NCBI RefSeq assembly: GCF_900100125.1
Contig: NZ_FNEL01000014.1
Coordinates: 1 to 34,031 of the forward strand
Source: Dolosicoccus paucivorans
GTDB lineage: Bacteria > Bacillota > Bacilli > Lactobacillales > Aerococcaceae
Reading direction: 5' to 3'
DNA length: 34,031 nucleotides
The first letter of the stretch is position 1. The number at the start of each line of letters is the position of its first letter. Positions 1 to 6,441 of the stretch are shown here, one piece after another. A program made the translations under genes and the position numbers. The notes under the pieces are model-generated. The model was not told where the DNA came from. It was given only the letters and a program-made list of their open reading frames with translations, and did not search any database.

Positions 1-2
1 AA

Positions 3-230
3 GTCAATCCTTCTTACGAATATTTTAAAGCGCAACAGCGCGAACAGCTTTCAGATCCTGAATGCGCCAAGGTGTATGCGCGTCGAAAAATCGACGTGGA
101 GCCGGCATTTGGGTTTTTGAAGGCTTGTTTGGGTTTCACCCAATTTCACGTTCGTGGAATTGACAAGGTGAAACAAGAAATAGGCCTCGCGTTATTAGCA
201 GCTAACTTAAGAAAGTTAGCCCTCTGCTAG
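3..230 (+). CDS. IS1182-family transposase, C-terminal fragment (5' end outside window)
   Basis: An open frame runs from the window edge to a TAG stop at 228-230, giving 75 residues. It contains a RRKIDVEPAFGFLK-like segment followed by LGFTQFHVRG and a terminal AANLRKLA. This is the typical C-terminus of IS1182-family DDE transposases, which includes the catalytic Glu of the DDE triad (in KIDVEP). The N-terminal part, with the other two acidic residues, lies outside the window, so I cannot tell whether the element is intact. A strong hairpin follows directly. Family assignment is by recalled motif similarity. Confidence 0.8.
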   Translation, partial: VNPSYEYFKAQQREQLSDPECAKVYARRKIDVEPAFGFLKACLGFTQFHVRGIDKVKQEIGLALLAANLRKLALC

Positions 231-244
231 CGGGCTCTTTTAAA

Positions 245-285
245 AAATCCCCCGAACGATCACCAATGGATCATTCGGGGGATTT
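245..285. terminator. Strong hairpin after the transposase (terminator and/or IS-end structure)
   Basis: Positions 245-256 pair perfectly with 274-285, including five consecutive G-C pairs. A further four pairs follow after one mismatch, leaving a short loop near 262-268. A-rich and T-rich flanks make it usable in both directions. It would terminate transposase transcription and insulate the downstream gene. The end of the element probably lies shortly beyond, around 300-315, but I cannot define its inverted repeat. Confidence 0.75.
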
Positions 286-339
286 ATTTGCGCGACTTAT
301 GTCACAGGCTCTTTTTTATTATAAAAGTGTTGGTAAACG

Positions 340-348
340 TGGTAAAAT
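340..348 (+). promoter_or_regulatory. Possible extended -10 promoter for the MBL-fold gene
   Basis: TGG followed by TAAAAT (343-348) fits an extended -10 element about 36 nt upstream of the preferred start at 384. No good -35 hexamer is present at the expected distance. Confidence 0.35.
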
Positions 349-383
349 GATAACGAAATTATAACGGAATGGAAGAAAAAGTG

Positions 384-1652
384 ATGAAGGAACAAGATAC
401 AATCATTACCTTTTGGGGCGGCATTGAAACGATTGGAGGAAGCATTGTCTCTTTTCAAAAAGGTCGTTATCGTCTAATTACGGATTTTGGTGCTTATGTT
501 GGGGTCGATGTCGAAGAGTTAGCCGATGAAACCCAAACACTAGCCCTTTTGAAAGAAGGTAAACTCCCTCCTATTCCCGATTTTTATGAAGATAATGAAT
601 TACAAACAATTGTCTGTTTAACTCATCTTCATTTAGATCATTTAGGAAGTTTGAATCATTTACCTAAAGATATTGAAGTATGGTTGAGCCAGGAAGCTTA
701 TACATTTTATCAAGCCTTAGAACAAAGCAATTATTTACCTAAGTATGCTGTGAAATGGCGCCCGGTAGAATGGGAAGAAACTTTAACGTTTGGTCCCTTT
801 ACAATCCAATTTCTCCCCAGTGATCATGATACATTGGGTGCGGCGGCTATTTTTATTGAAACCGAAGATTTAAAAGTTATTCAAAGTGGTGACTTTCGTT
901 TAAGTGGTTTTCGACCTGATGACGTATGGCAATGGGTTCAAAAAGCTCGTCATTTTAAACCCGATCTTTTACTAATAGAAGGAACAGCTTTTAGCTTTGA
1001 TGAAGCCATTGATCCGCCTAGAGATCCTATTGAAGACCATATTATTCCCCTTAAAAAAGCTACTGAAAAAGCGTTGGTCAAAACGGTCCAAGATCTGGGT
1101 CAAAAAGAAGAAGTAATGGTCTATAATGGCTATTCGCAAAATATCGAACGTTTAATGGCGCTCATCCAGTTAATGAGTCAATTAAACCGTCAAGTGGTGG
1201 TCAGTTCGCGTATGAAAGAGTTGCTCGATCAAATGACAGATCAACCGTTAAACGTTTTAAGTTGGAGTGATGATTTAATTGAACTTATTCGAGCTCATCC
1301 TCAAAATTATTTTATTCAAATAGAAGCTGAAGATACATTTATCTTTGGAAGAATTCCTTCAGGTATTTATTTACACTCTAACGGCATGCCTTTAGGTAAT
1401 TTTATGCCAGGATATGTGGAGTATGTACAGCATATTATTAGCCACGGTTGGCAATTTATTGATCTTTCAAGTTCAGGACATGCCACTAAAAATGATTTAT
1501 TGACCGTTAGCTATATGATTAACGCCGAACTGACGGTAGGGTGGCATACATTTGGTGCTGAGAATTATCAGATTGCTTTAGAAGAAATAGGATTACGTTC
1601 ATTTCTTCCAGAAATAGGAAAAAACTATTCATCGTGTGAAATAAATCACTAG
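384..1652 (+). CDS. Metallo-beta-lactamase-fold hydrolase with beta-CASP domain (short RNase J-like protein)
   Basis: Numbered from the ATG at 384 (422 aa), the protein has the metal-binding motif H81-x-H83-x-D85-H86, a further His at 148 (SDHD) and Asp170 (SGDF). These are the ligands of a dinuclear zinc site. A beta-CASP-like insert follows (YNGYSQNIERL near 247-256, then VVVSSRMK), and the C-terminal part has SSGHATKNDL (around 363-372) and His388, matching RNase J-type motifs. RNase J is about 555 aa; this protein lacks its C-terminal domain. The ATG at 384 has GGAAG 8 nt upstream, whereas the in-frame ATG at 369 has no ribosome binding site. It precedes a ugp-type importer by 84 nt with no terminator, so co-transcription is plausible. 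The substrate is unknown: nuclease by family, phosphodiesterase by context (inference). Confidence 0.75.
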   Translation: MKEQDTIITFWGGIETIGGSIVSFQKGRYRLITDFGAYVGVDVEELADETQTLALLKEGKLPPIPDFYEDNELQTIVCLTHLHLDHLGSLNHLPKDIEVWLSQEAYTFYQALEQSNYLPKYAVKWRPVEWEETLTFGPFTIQFLPSDHDTLGAAAIFIETEDLKVIQSGDFRLSGFRPDDVWQWVQKARHFKPDLLLIEGTAFSFDEAIDPPRDPIEDHIIPLKKATEKALVKTVQDLGQKEEVMVYNGYSQNIERLMALIQLMSQLNRQVVVSSRMKELLDQMTDQPLNVLSWSDDLIELIRAHPQNYFIQIEAEDTFIFGRIPSGIYLHSNGMPLGNFMPGYVEYVQHIISHGWQFIDLSSSGHATKNDLLTVSYMINAELTVGWHTFGAENYQIALEEIGLRSFLPEIGKNYSSCEINH

Positions 1653-1684
1653 ATGATGAATGAAGAAAAAATAATAAAAGTGTG

Positions 1685-1699
1685 GTAATATTTTATTAC
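1685..1699. promoter_or_regulatory. AT-rich perfect inverted repeat upstream of the ABC importer genes
   Basis: GTAATA-TTT-TATTAC is a perfect 6+3+6 inverted repeat located 38 nt upstream of the preferred ugpC start. It could be an operator, or a weak hairpin between the hydrolase gene and the transporter genes. It has no T-tract of terminator type and few G-C pairs. Confidence 0.3.
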
Positions 1700-1736
1700 A
1701 ATATGTCAAGGCAGTTGAATGCGAGGAGTGAATTGG

Positions 1737-2768
1737 TTGGAAGTAAGATTTGACGATGTCACGATGGCTTTTGATGATAAAATAATTCTTGATAAAATTA
1801 ACTTTACATTACCTAGCCAACAATTAATTTCTTTTCTAGGTCCGAGTGGATCTGGAAAGTCAACAACCCTTTATTTAATTTCAGGTTTATTAGAAGCCAC
1901 TAGTGGAGATATTTATTTTGGAGATCGAAATGTTACTCACTTAGATCCTACTCGTCGAAAAGTGGGATTAGTGTTTCAAAACTATGCGCTTTATCCTCAT
2001 CTAACGGTAGCGGATAATATTATGTTCCCTCTAAAAATGGCTAAAGTACCTAAACAAGAGCGTTTAGAGCGTATGGAGGAAATGGCACAGTTAAGTCGTA
2101 TTGAAGATCAGTTAGATAAATTTCCTCGCCAACTTTCAGGAGGACAACAACAACGAGTCGCCATTAGTCGTGCGCTAGCGAAATCTCCTGAAATTTTATT
2201 AATGGACGAACCATTATCTAACTTAGACGCTAGACTTCGCGTGGAGATGCGAGAAGAAATTCGTCGCATTCAACAAGAAACGGGAGTGACCACCGTTTTT
2301 GTAACCCATGACCAAGAAGAAGCATTAAGCATTGCGGATAGTGTCATGGTGTTAGATGGTGGAAAAATCCAACAAATTAGTGATCCGATTACTTTATACG
2401 AAAAACCTAACAATACATTTGTAGCTAAATTTATCGGGTCACCTATGATCAATATGTTTACTCGCTTTTCGAATGCTCTTAACCCCGAAGCGACTTTATT
2501 AGAAGATAATGCTTGGGTGGAGATGGGTGTTCGTTCAGAAGGGTTTAGACTAGCGACACCAGAAAATTATTTACTACAAGGAACCATTGAAAAGGTCGTT
2601 CAAGTCGGTAAAGAGCGAACGATTCATGTTAAGTCAGGTCAAGAACGGTTTGTTTTAACAAACATCGAAGAACCTTTAGAAGCGGGACAAATTGCTTATT
2701 TTAATGTGGCACCACAATATATTTTACTGTTTGATGGTAATGGACGTCGCATTGAAAGGGAGGCTTAA
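1737..2768 (+). CDS. ugpC: ABC importer ATP-binding protein, UgpC/MalK-type
   Basis: This is the ATPase that energises the adjacent permeases. From a TTG start at 1737 (343 aa) it shows Walker A GPSGSGKST (35-43), Q-loop QNYALYPH (81-88), signature LSGGQ (133-137), Walker B with D157-E158 and H-loop H191. It also has the PITLYEKP...FIGSP...N segment that marks carbohydrate/glycerol-phosphate (CUT1) ATPases, and a shortened C-terminal regulatory OB-fold region; usual family length is 355-370. The TTG is preferred because AGGAG lies 8 nt upstream of it, and that AGGAG sits inside the coding sequence if the ATG at 1719 is used. The next gene follows after 2 nt. The ugp assignment rests mainly on the binding protein. 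Confidence 0.85.
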   Translation: MEVRFDDVTMAFDDKIILDKINFTLPSQQLISFLGPSGSGKSTTLYLISGLLEATSGDIYFGDRNVTHLDPTRRKVGLVFQNYALYPHLTVADNIMFPLKMAKVPKQERLERMEEMAQLSRIEDQLDKFPRQLSGGQQQRVAISRALAKSPEILLMDEPLSNLDARLRVEMREEIRRIQQETGVTTVFVTHDQEEALSIADSVMVLDGGKIQQISDPITLYEKPNNTFVAKFIGSPMINMFTRFSNALNPEATLLEDNAWVEMGVRSEGFRLATPENYLLQGTIEKVVQVGKERTIHVKSGQERFVLTNIEEPLEAGQIAYFNVAPQYILLFDGNGRRIEREA

Positions 2769-2770
2769 TA

Positions 2771-3673
2771 ATGAATAAAAAAGCCACGGGCCGATCAACG
2801 CTTCAAGCCTTTTTATACTTACTTCCGATGCTCATCTTTATTAGTGTTTTTACTGTATATCCGATTATTAAATCGATTATGATGAGCTTTTATGATAATT
2901 ATAATTTATTTACAGGCGATATTGGCGGATATAGTTTATCTAACTATCAAACTTTATTCAGCGATCCTGCTTTTTATACTGCTTTAAAAAATACATTTAT
3001 TTATGTTGCAGGAGTCGTTCCTCTATCCATTGCGATTTCTTTAGGAATTGCTTTAATGCTATATCGAATTCCTTTTCTCAAAGGATTATTTAGAACCGTT
3101 TATTTCTTACCTTATGTGACCAGTACCGTAGCGATTTCTATTGTATGGAGCTGGCTTTATCATTCCCGCTACGGGCTGTTTAATTATTTTCTAAATTTAG
3201 TAGGAATCGAGTCCATCGACTGGCTCCTTAATCCAAAGTATGCTCTTCTTTCAGTGATTATTATGGCTATTTGGAAAAGTTTAGGATTCAATATTTTACT
3301 GTTATTGGTTGGGTTAGGAAATATCAACGATAATTATTATAAAGCGGCTAAAATTGACGGAGCTGGAGCATGGCAACGTTTTTGGCACATTACTTTACCG
3401 ATGCTTCGACCGACGTTGTTTTTACTATCAACGATTGGTGTTATCAATAGTTTTAAAGTATTCGATCAAGTATTTGCTTTATTTAACGGTCGCCCAGGCC
3501 CAGCTAACTCAGCAACAACGGTCGTTTATTACTTGTTCTATCAATTTTACCAACGATTTGATTACGGTTTAGCTGCTGCTTCAGGCGTTGCTTTATTCGG
3601 AATCATTCTCTTTTTCACATTCATTCAGTTTCTAGGAAACCAATATTTAAATAAAAGGAGCGATGCTTCATGA
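2771..3673 (+). CDS. ugpA: ABC importer permease, UgpA/MalF-type
   Basis: A 300-residue polytopic membrane protein with about six hydrophobic segments. The cytoplasmic EAA loop reads YYKAAKIDGAGAWQRFWHITLP (around 188-209), which docks onto the ATPase. Length and loop match the first permease of CUT1 sugar/glycerol-3-phosphate importers. The start has GGGAGG 8-9 nt upstream, and the gene begins 2 nt after the ATPase stop. It overlaps the second permease by 4 nt, indicating translational coupling and heterodimer formation with it. The substrate cannot be read from the permease itself. Confidence 0.85.
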   Translation: MNKKATGRSTLQAFLYLLPMLIFISVFTVYPIIKSIMMSFYDNYNLFTGDIGGYSLSNYQTLFSDPAFYTALKNTFIYVAGVVPLSIAISLGIALMLYRIPFLKGLFRTVYFLPYVTSTVAISIVWSWLYHSRYGLFNYFLNLVGIESIDWLLNPKYALLSVIIMAIWKSLGFNILLLLVGLGNINDNYYKAAKIDGAGAWQRFWHITLPMLRPTLFLLSTIGVINSFKVFDQVFALFNGRPGPANSATTVVYYLFYQFYQRFDYGLAAASGVALFGIILFFTFIQFLGNQYLNKRSDAS

Positions 3674-4491
3674 GTAAACGAGCTCAAAATATTTTGTTGT
3701 ATACTTTACTAACGTTAGGCAGCTTCTTAATGATCTTACCTTTTTATTGGATGATCGCCACGAGTTTAAAAACTGGAGGAGAAGCTGTTGCTGTGCCTCC
3801 AACTTGGATTCCTAAGCGCTTTTTATTTTCTAACTATCAAAAAGCACTGGAAGCGGCACCTTTTGGACGTTATTTTTTAAATAGCGTTATTGTGACAGTA
3901 ACCACCACTATTGGTGAAGTGTTTACTAGTATTTTGGCTGCCTATGCTTTTAGTAAGTTACATTTTTGGGGTAAAAATGCGTTATTTCTTTTCTTATTAG
4001 CTACCATGATGGTACCAGGAGAACTGATGACCATTCCTAACTTTGTAACTTTATCGAACTTTAAGATGATTAACACTTACTGGGCGTTAATTATTCCATG
4101 GTTAGCGAGCGTATTTTCTGTTTTTACGTTGAAACAATCCTTTGAATCCGTTCCTGATGAGCTGTATTATGCAGCTAAAGTGGATGGAGCCAGTGATTGG
4201 AAATATTTATGGGGTGTGCTTGTTCCACTATCTAAATCTTCGATTATCGCGGTGATGATTTTGAAAGTCATTGGTAGTTGGAATTCATTTATGTGGCCAC
4301 TAATTGTGACCAACGACAAAGCATTACGAACACTCCCTGTAGGACTTCAAGCTTTTACCACTGAAGCAGGAACCCATTATGAATTATTAATGGCGGCTTC
4401 AACGATTGTAGTTCTGCCTATGGTGATCATTTATTTATTGTTGCAAAAGTATATTATTCAAGGTATTTCACGTTCTGGCCTTAAGGGTTAG
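3670..4491 (+). CDS. ugpE: ABC importer permease, UgpE/MalG-type
   Basis: A 273-residue membrane protein of the MalG/UgpE class. It has an N-terminal transmembrane segment followed by WMIATSLKTGGEAV, which is characteristic of the second permease in CUT1 systems. The EAA loop YYAAKVDGASDWKYLWGVLVP is near residues 167-187, and the C-terminus ends with a hydrophobic segment and QKYIIQGISRSGLKG. Its ATG overlaps the last codons of the preceding permease and is served by AAAAGGAG. The binding-protein gene follows after 23 nt. Confidence 0.85.
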   Translation: MSKRAQNILLYTLLTLGSFLMILPFYWMIATSLKTGGEAVAVPPTWIPKRFLFSNYQKALEAAPFGRYFLNSVIVTVTTTIGEVFTSILAAYAFSKLHFWGKNALFLFLLATMMVPGELMTIPNFVTLSNFKMINTYWALIIPWLASVFSVFTLKQSFESVPDELYYAAKVDGASDWKYLWGVLVPLSKSSIIAVMILKVIGSWNSFMWPLIVTNDKALRTLPVGLQAFTTEAGTHYELLMAASTIVVLPMVIIYLLLQKYIIQGISRSGLKG

Positions 4492-4514
4492 AATAATTAC
4501 GGAGGGAATATAGA

Positions 4515-5786
4515 GTGAAGAAATTTCATAAATTATTTTCAGTATTAACATTGGCATTGTTAGTTCTAGCGAATGTGGTCGTTCCAACGACTCATGCAGC
4601 CGAAAAAACACAAGTTGTGTTTTGGCATGCGATGAATGGACCGCAACAAGAACAATTAACTAAAATGGTTGAAGAATTTAACCAATCTCAAGATGAAATT
4701 GAAGTCATCGAACAAAACCAAGGTGACTATAGTACATTGCAACAAAGTATTATGGCTTCTGCAGCCTCAGGTAACTTACCAACCATTACTCAATTGACCG
4801 CTTCTCACACACCAGACTACGCGGCTCAAGGTTTATTAACACCTTTAGATGAATATTTAACTGACGAAAACAATTTTGGTCAAGAGAAATTAGACGATAT
4901 TTTACCAGGGTTTGCGGCAGGAATGAAATATGAAGATCAGTATTACGCTGTTCCTTTTTCAAAATCAGTTCGTTTAATGTTTGTTAACCAAGACTTATTA
5001 GATGAAATCGGTGGTGAAGTGCCGACAACTTGGGAAGAATTAAAAGCATTAGATGAGAAAATGAAAGCTGCAGGTAAAGAAGAGCCCGTTCTCGGTTTAG
5101 AAAACGGTATCGCAGCTGAGATTGAAACAATGGCTCGTCAAAATGGCGCAGCATGGATTTCTGATGACTTAACACAAGTAGATCTTGGTTCTGATCAAGC
5201 AGTCGAACCTGTGAACTTTGTTAAAGAGCTATTAGATACTAAAGTAGCTCGTACAGCTGGAGAAGACACTTATATGTCTGGACCATTCTCTCAAGGAGCT
5301 ACATTATTATATATTGGTTCTTCAGCGGGTATTCCATACGTTGAAGAAGGAGCTAAGGAAAGTAACATTCATTTTACAACGGCAGAAATTCCTGTTTATG
5401 CCGACGGAGAACCTTTAACGATCTTTGCTGGAAATGATTTAGGCGTCTTCCAAAGTGCAACAGAAGAAGAGAAAAATGCTGCTGTGAAGTTTATGGCTTA
5501 TTTAACAGACCATACAGTTGATTGGGTAACGCAAACAGGTTATTTACCTGTTACGCAATCAGCCATTGACAGTCAAGAGTGGCAAGATTACGTTGCAAAA
5601 AATCCAATGTTTGAAGCAGCAAGTAAAGAATTACCTTACGGAATTGCTCAACCGGGTTATCAAGGAGCAAGTGAAGTGCACCAAGATTTAGTTAAAGCAT
5701 TAGATGAAATCTTCATCAACAATGCTTCAGCTAAAGAACAAATGCAACAAGTTGAAGATAAAGTTAAAGGCTTTTTAGGTCTTTAA
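4515..5786 (+). CDS. ugpB: Extracellular solute-binding protein, UgpB-like, with signal peptide but no lipobox
   Basis: The 423-residue protein begins at a GTG with GGAGGG 8-9 nt upstream. A basic N-terminus (MKKFHK) is followed by a hydrophobic core and THA-AEK, a type I signal-peptidase-like site near residue 29. FWHAMNGPQQ, the GDY segment and SGNLPTITQL resemble the corresponding FWHSMEG, GNY and GNAP segments of E. coli UgpB, suggesting a glycerol-3-phosphate or glycerophosphodiester ligand (inference). Oddly for a Gram-positive binding protein, there is no lipobox cysteine, and I find no cysteine in the whole sequence, so lipid anchoring is excluded. It is the last gene of the operon and is followed by a terminator. 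Confidence 0.82.
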   Translation: MKKFHKLFSVLTLALLVLANVVVPTTHAAEKTQVVFWHAMNGPQQEQLTKMVEEFNQSQDEIEVIEQNQGDYSTLQQSIMASAASGNLPTITQLTASHTPDYAAQGLLTPLDEYLTDENNFGQEKLDDILPGFAAGMKYEDQYYAVPFSKSVRLMFVNQDLLDEIGGEVPTTWEELKALDEKMKAAGKEEPVLGLENGIAAEIETMARQNGAAWISDDLTQVDLGSDQAVEPVNFVKELLDTKVARTAGEDTYMSGPFSQGATLLYIGSSAGIPYVEEGAKESNIHFTTAEIPVYADGEPLTIFAGNDLGVFQSATEEEKNAAVKFMAYLTDHTVDWVTQTGYLPVTQSAIDSQEWQDYVAKNPMFEAASKELPYGIAQPGYQGASEVHQDLVKALDEIFINNASAKEQMQQVEDKVKGFLGL

Positions 5787-5814
5787 ATAAATTAAATAAT
5801 AAATAGATGAACGT

Positions 5815-5848
5815 TAAGTCGTAGCGATTTTTGCTGCGACTTATTTTT
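5815..5848 (+). terminator. Rho-independent terminator of the ugp-type operon
   Basis: An 11-bp stem (5815-5825 with 5833-5843, one G-U pair) encloses a 7-nt loop and is followed by TTTTT. It ends 2 nt before the first CtsR box. Confidence 0.85.
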
Positions 5849-5849
5849 G

Positions 5850-5866
5850 TTTGACTAACTTTGACA
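5850..5866. promoter_or_regulatory. CtsR operator 1, overlapping the -35 element of ctsR
   Basis: TTTGACT-AAC-TTTGACA is a direct heptad repeat with a 3-nt spacer. On the minus strand it reads TGTCAAA-GTT-AGTCAAA, close to the known CtsR consensus (A/G)GTCAAA-NAN-(A/G)GTCAAA. The second heptad contains the -35 TTGACA (5861-5866), so bound CtsR would block RNA polymerase. Confidence 0.9.
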
Positions 5867-5890
5867 ATAGGGGTAAAGTCATGATAGAAT
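5861..5890 (+). promoter_or_regulatory. Promoter of ctsR-clpC
   Basis: A consensus -35 TTGACA (5861-5866) is separated by 18 nt from -10 TAGAAT (5885-5890). The -10 carries a TGA extension (5882-5884). A vegetative sigma factor is expected, with repression by CtsR. Confidence 0.85.
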
Positions 5891-5927
5891 AATGATAATA
5901 GGTGAGAACTTATTTTTTTGATTTAAT

Positions 5928-5944
5928 AGTCAAATAAAGTCAAT
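5928..5944. promoter_or_regulatory. CtsR operator 2, in the 5' leader of ctsR
   Basis: AGTCAAA-TAA-AGTCAAT is a second heptad repeat with the same 3-nt spacer but opposite orientation to operator 1. It is downstream of the promoter and ends 14 nt before the GTG start, abutting the ribosome binding site AAGGAGGGG. Confidence 0.85.
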
Positions 5945-5958
5945 AAGGAGGGGATGAC

Positions 5959-6426
5959 GTGTCTAAGCGCAATATGTCCGACATAATAGAAGCGTACTTA
6001 AAAGATTTTTTGAAGACCAAAGAACACATCGAGATTAGACGCAGCGATATTGCTGAACACTTTGATTGTGTCCCTTCACAAATTAATTATGTTATCAATA
6101 CCCGCTTTACTCAAGAACATGGCTATTTAGTCGAAAGTAAGCGAGGAGGCGGAGGGTATATTCGAATTTTAAAAGTTGAATTGATTGATGAAGTGGATCA
6201 AATTGATGCAATGCTTGATTTGATCGGAAATCAATTGACTCAACGTAGCGGAATCAATATTATTGAAACATTGATTAAGCGCGATTTAATAACCGAACGA
6301 GAAGGAACGCTTATTTTATCCGTCATTGAAAAATCTGTGTTGTCATCGATCAGTGGTGAAAAAGAACAGGAAGCTCGCGCTGAATTGTTAAAGACTTTTC
6401 TTTATCAGTTGCGTTATGAGTATTAA
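5959..6426 (+). CDS. ctsR: CtsR, transcriptional repressor of class III heat-shock genes
   Basis: A dimeric winged-helix repressor that controls clp genes and is released from DNA on heating. The 155-residue protein has an N-terminal helix-turn-helix (SDIAEHFDCVPSQINYVINTRF, about 29-50). The beta-wing carries the tetraglycine thermosensor loop R62-G-G-G-G66. The C-terminal dimerisation domain follows. In Bacillus the equivalent Arg is phosphorylated by McsB, but mcsA and mcsB are absent between ctsR and clpC here, as in other Lactobacillales. GTG start with AAGGAGGGG upstream. Two operators just upstream indicate autorepression. clpC follows after 15 nt in the same operon. Confidence 0.95.
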   Translation: MSKRNMSDIIEAYLKDFLKTKEHIEIRRSDIAEHFDCVPSQINYVINTRFTQEHGYLVESKRGGGGYIRILKVELIDEVDQIDAMLDLIGNQLTQRSGINIIETLIKRDLITEREGTLILSVIEKSVLSSISGEKEQEARAELLKTFLYQLRYEY

Positions 6427-6441
6427 TCTAAATGAGGTGAA

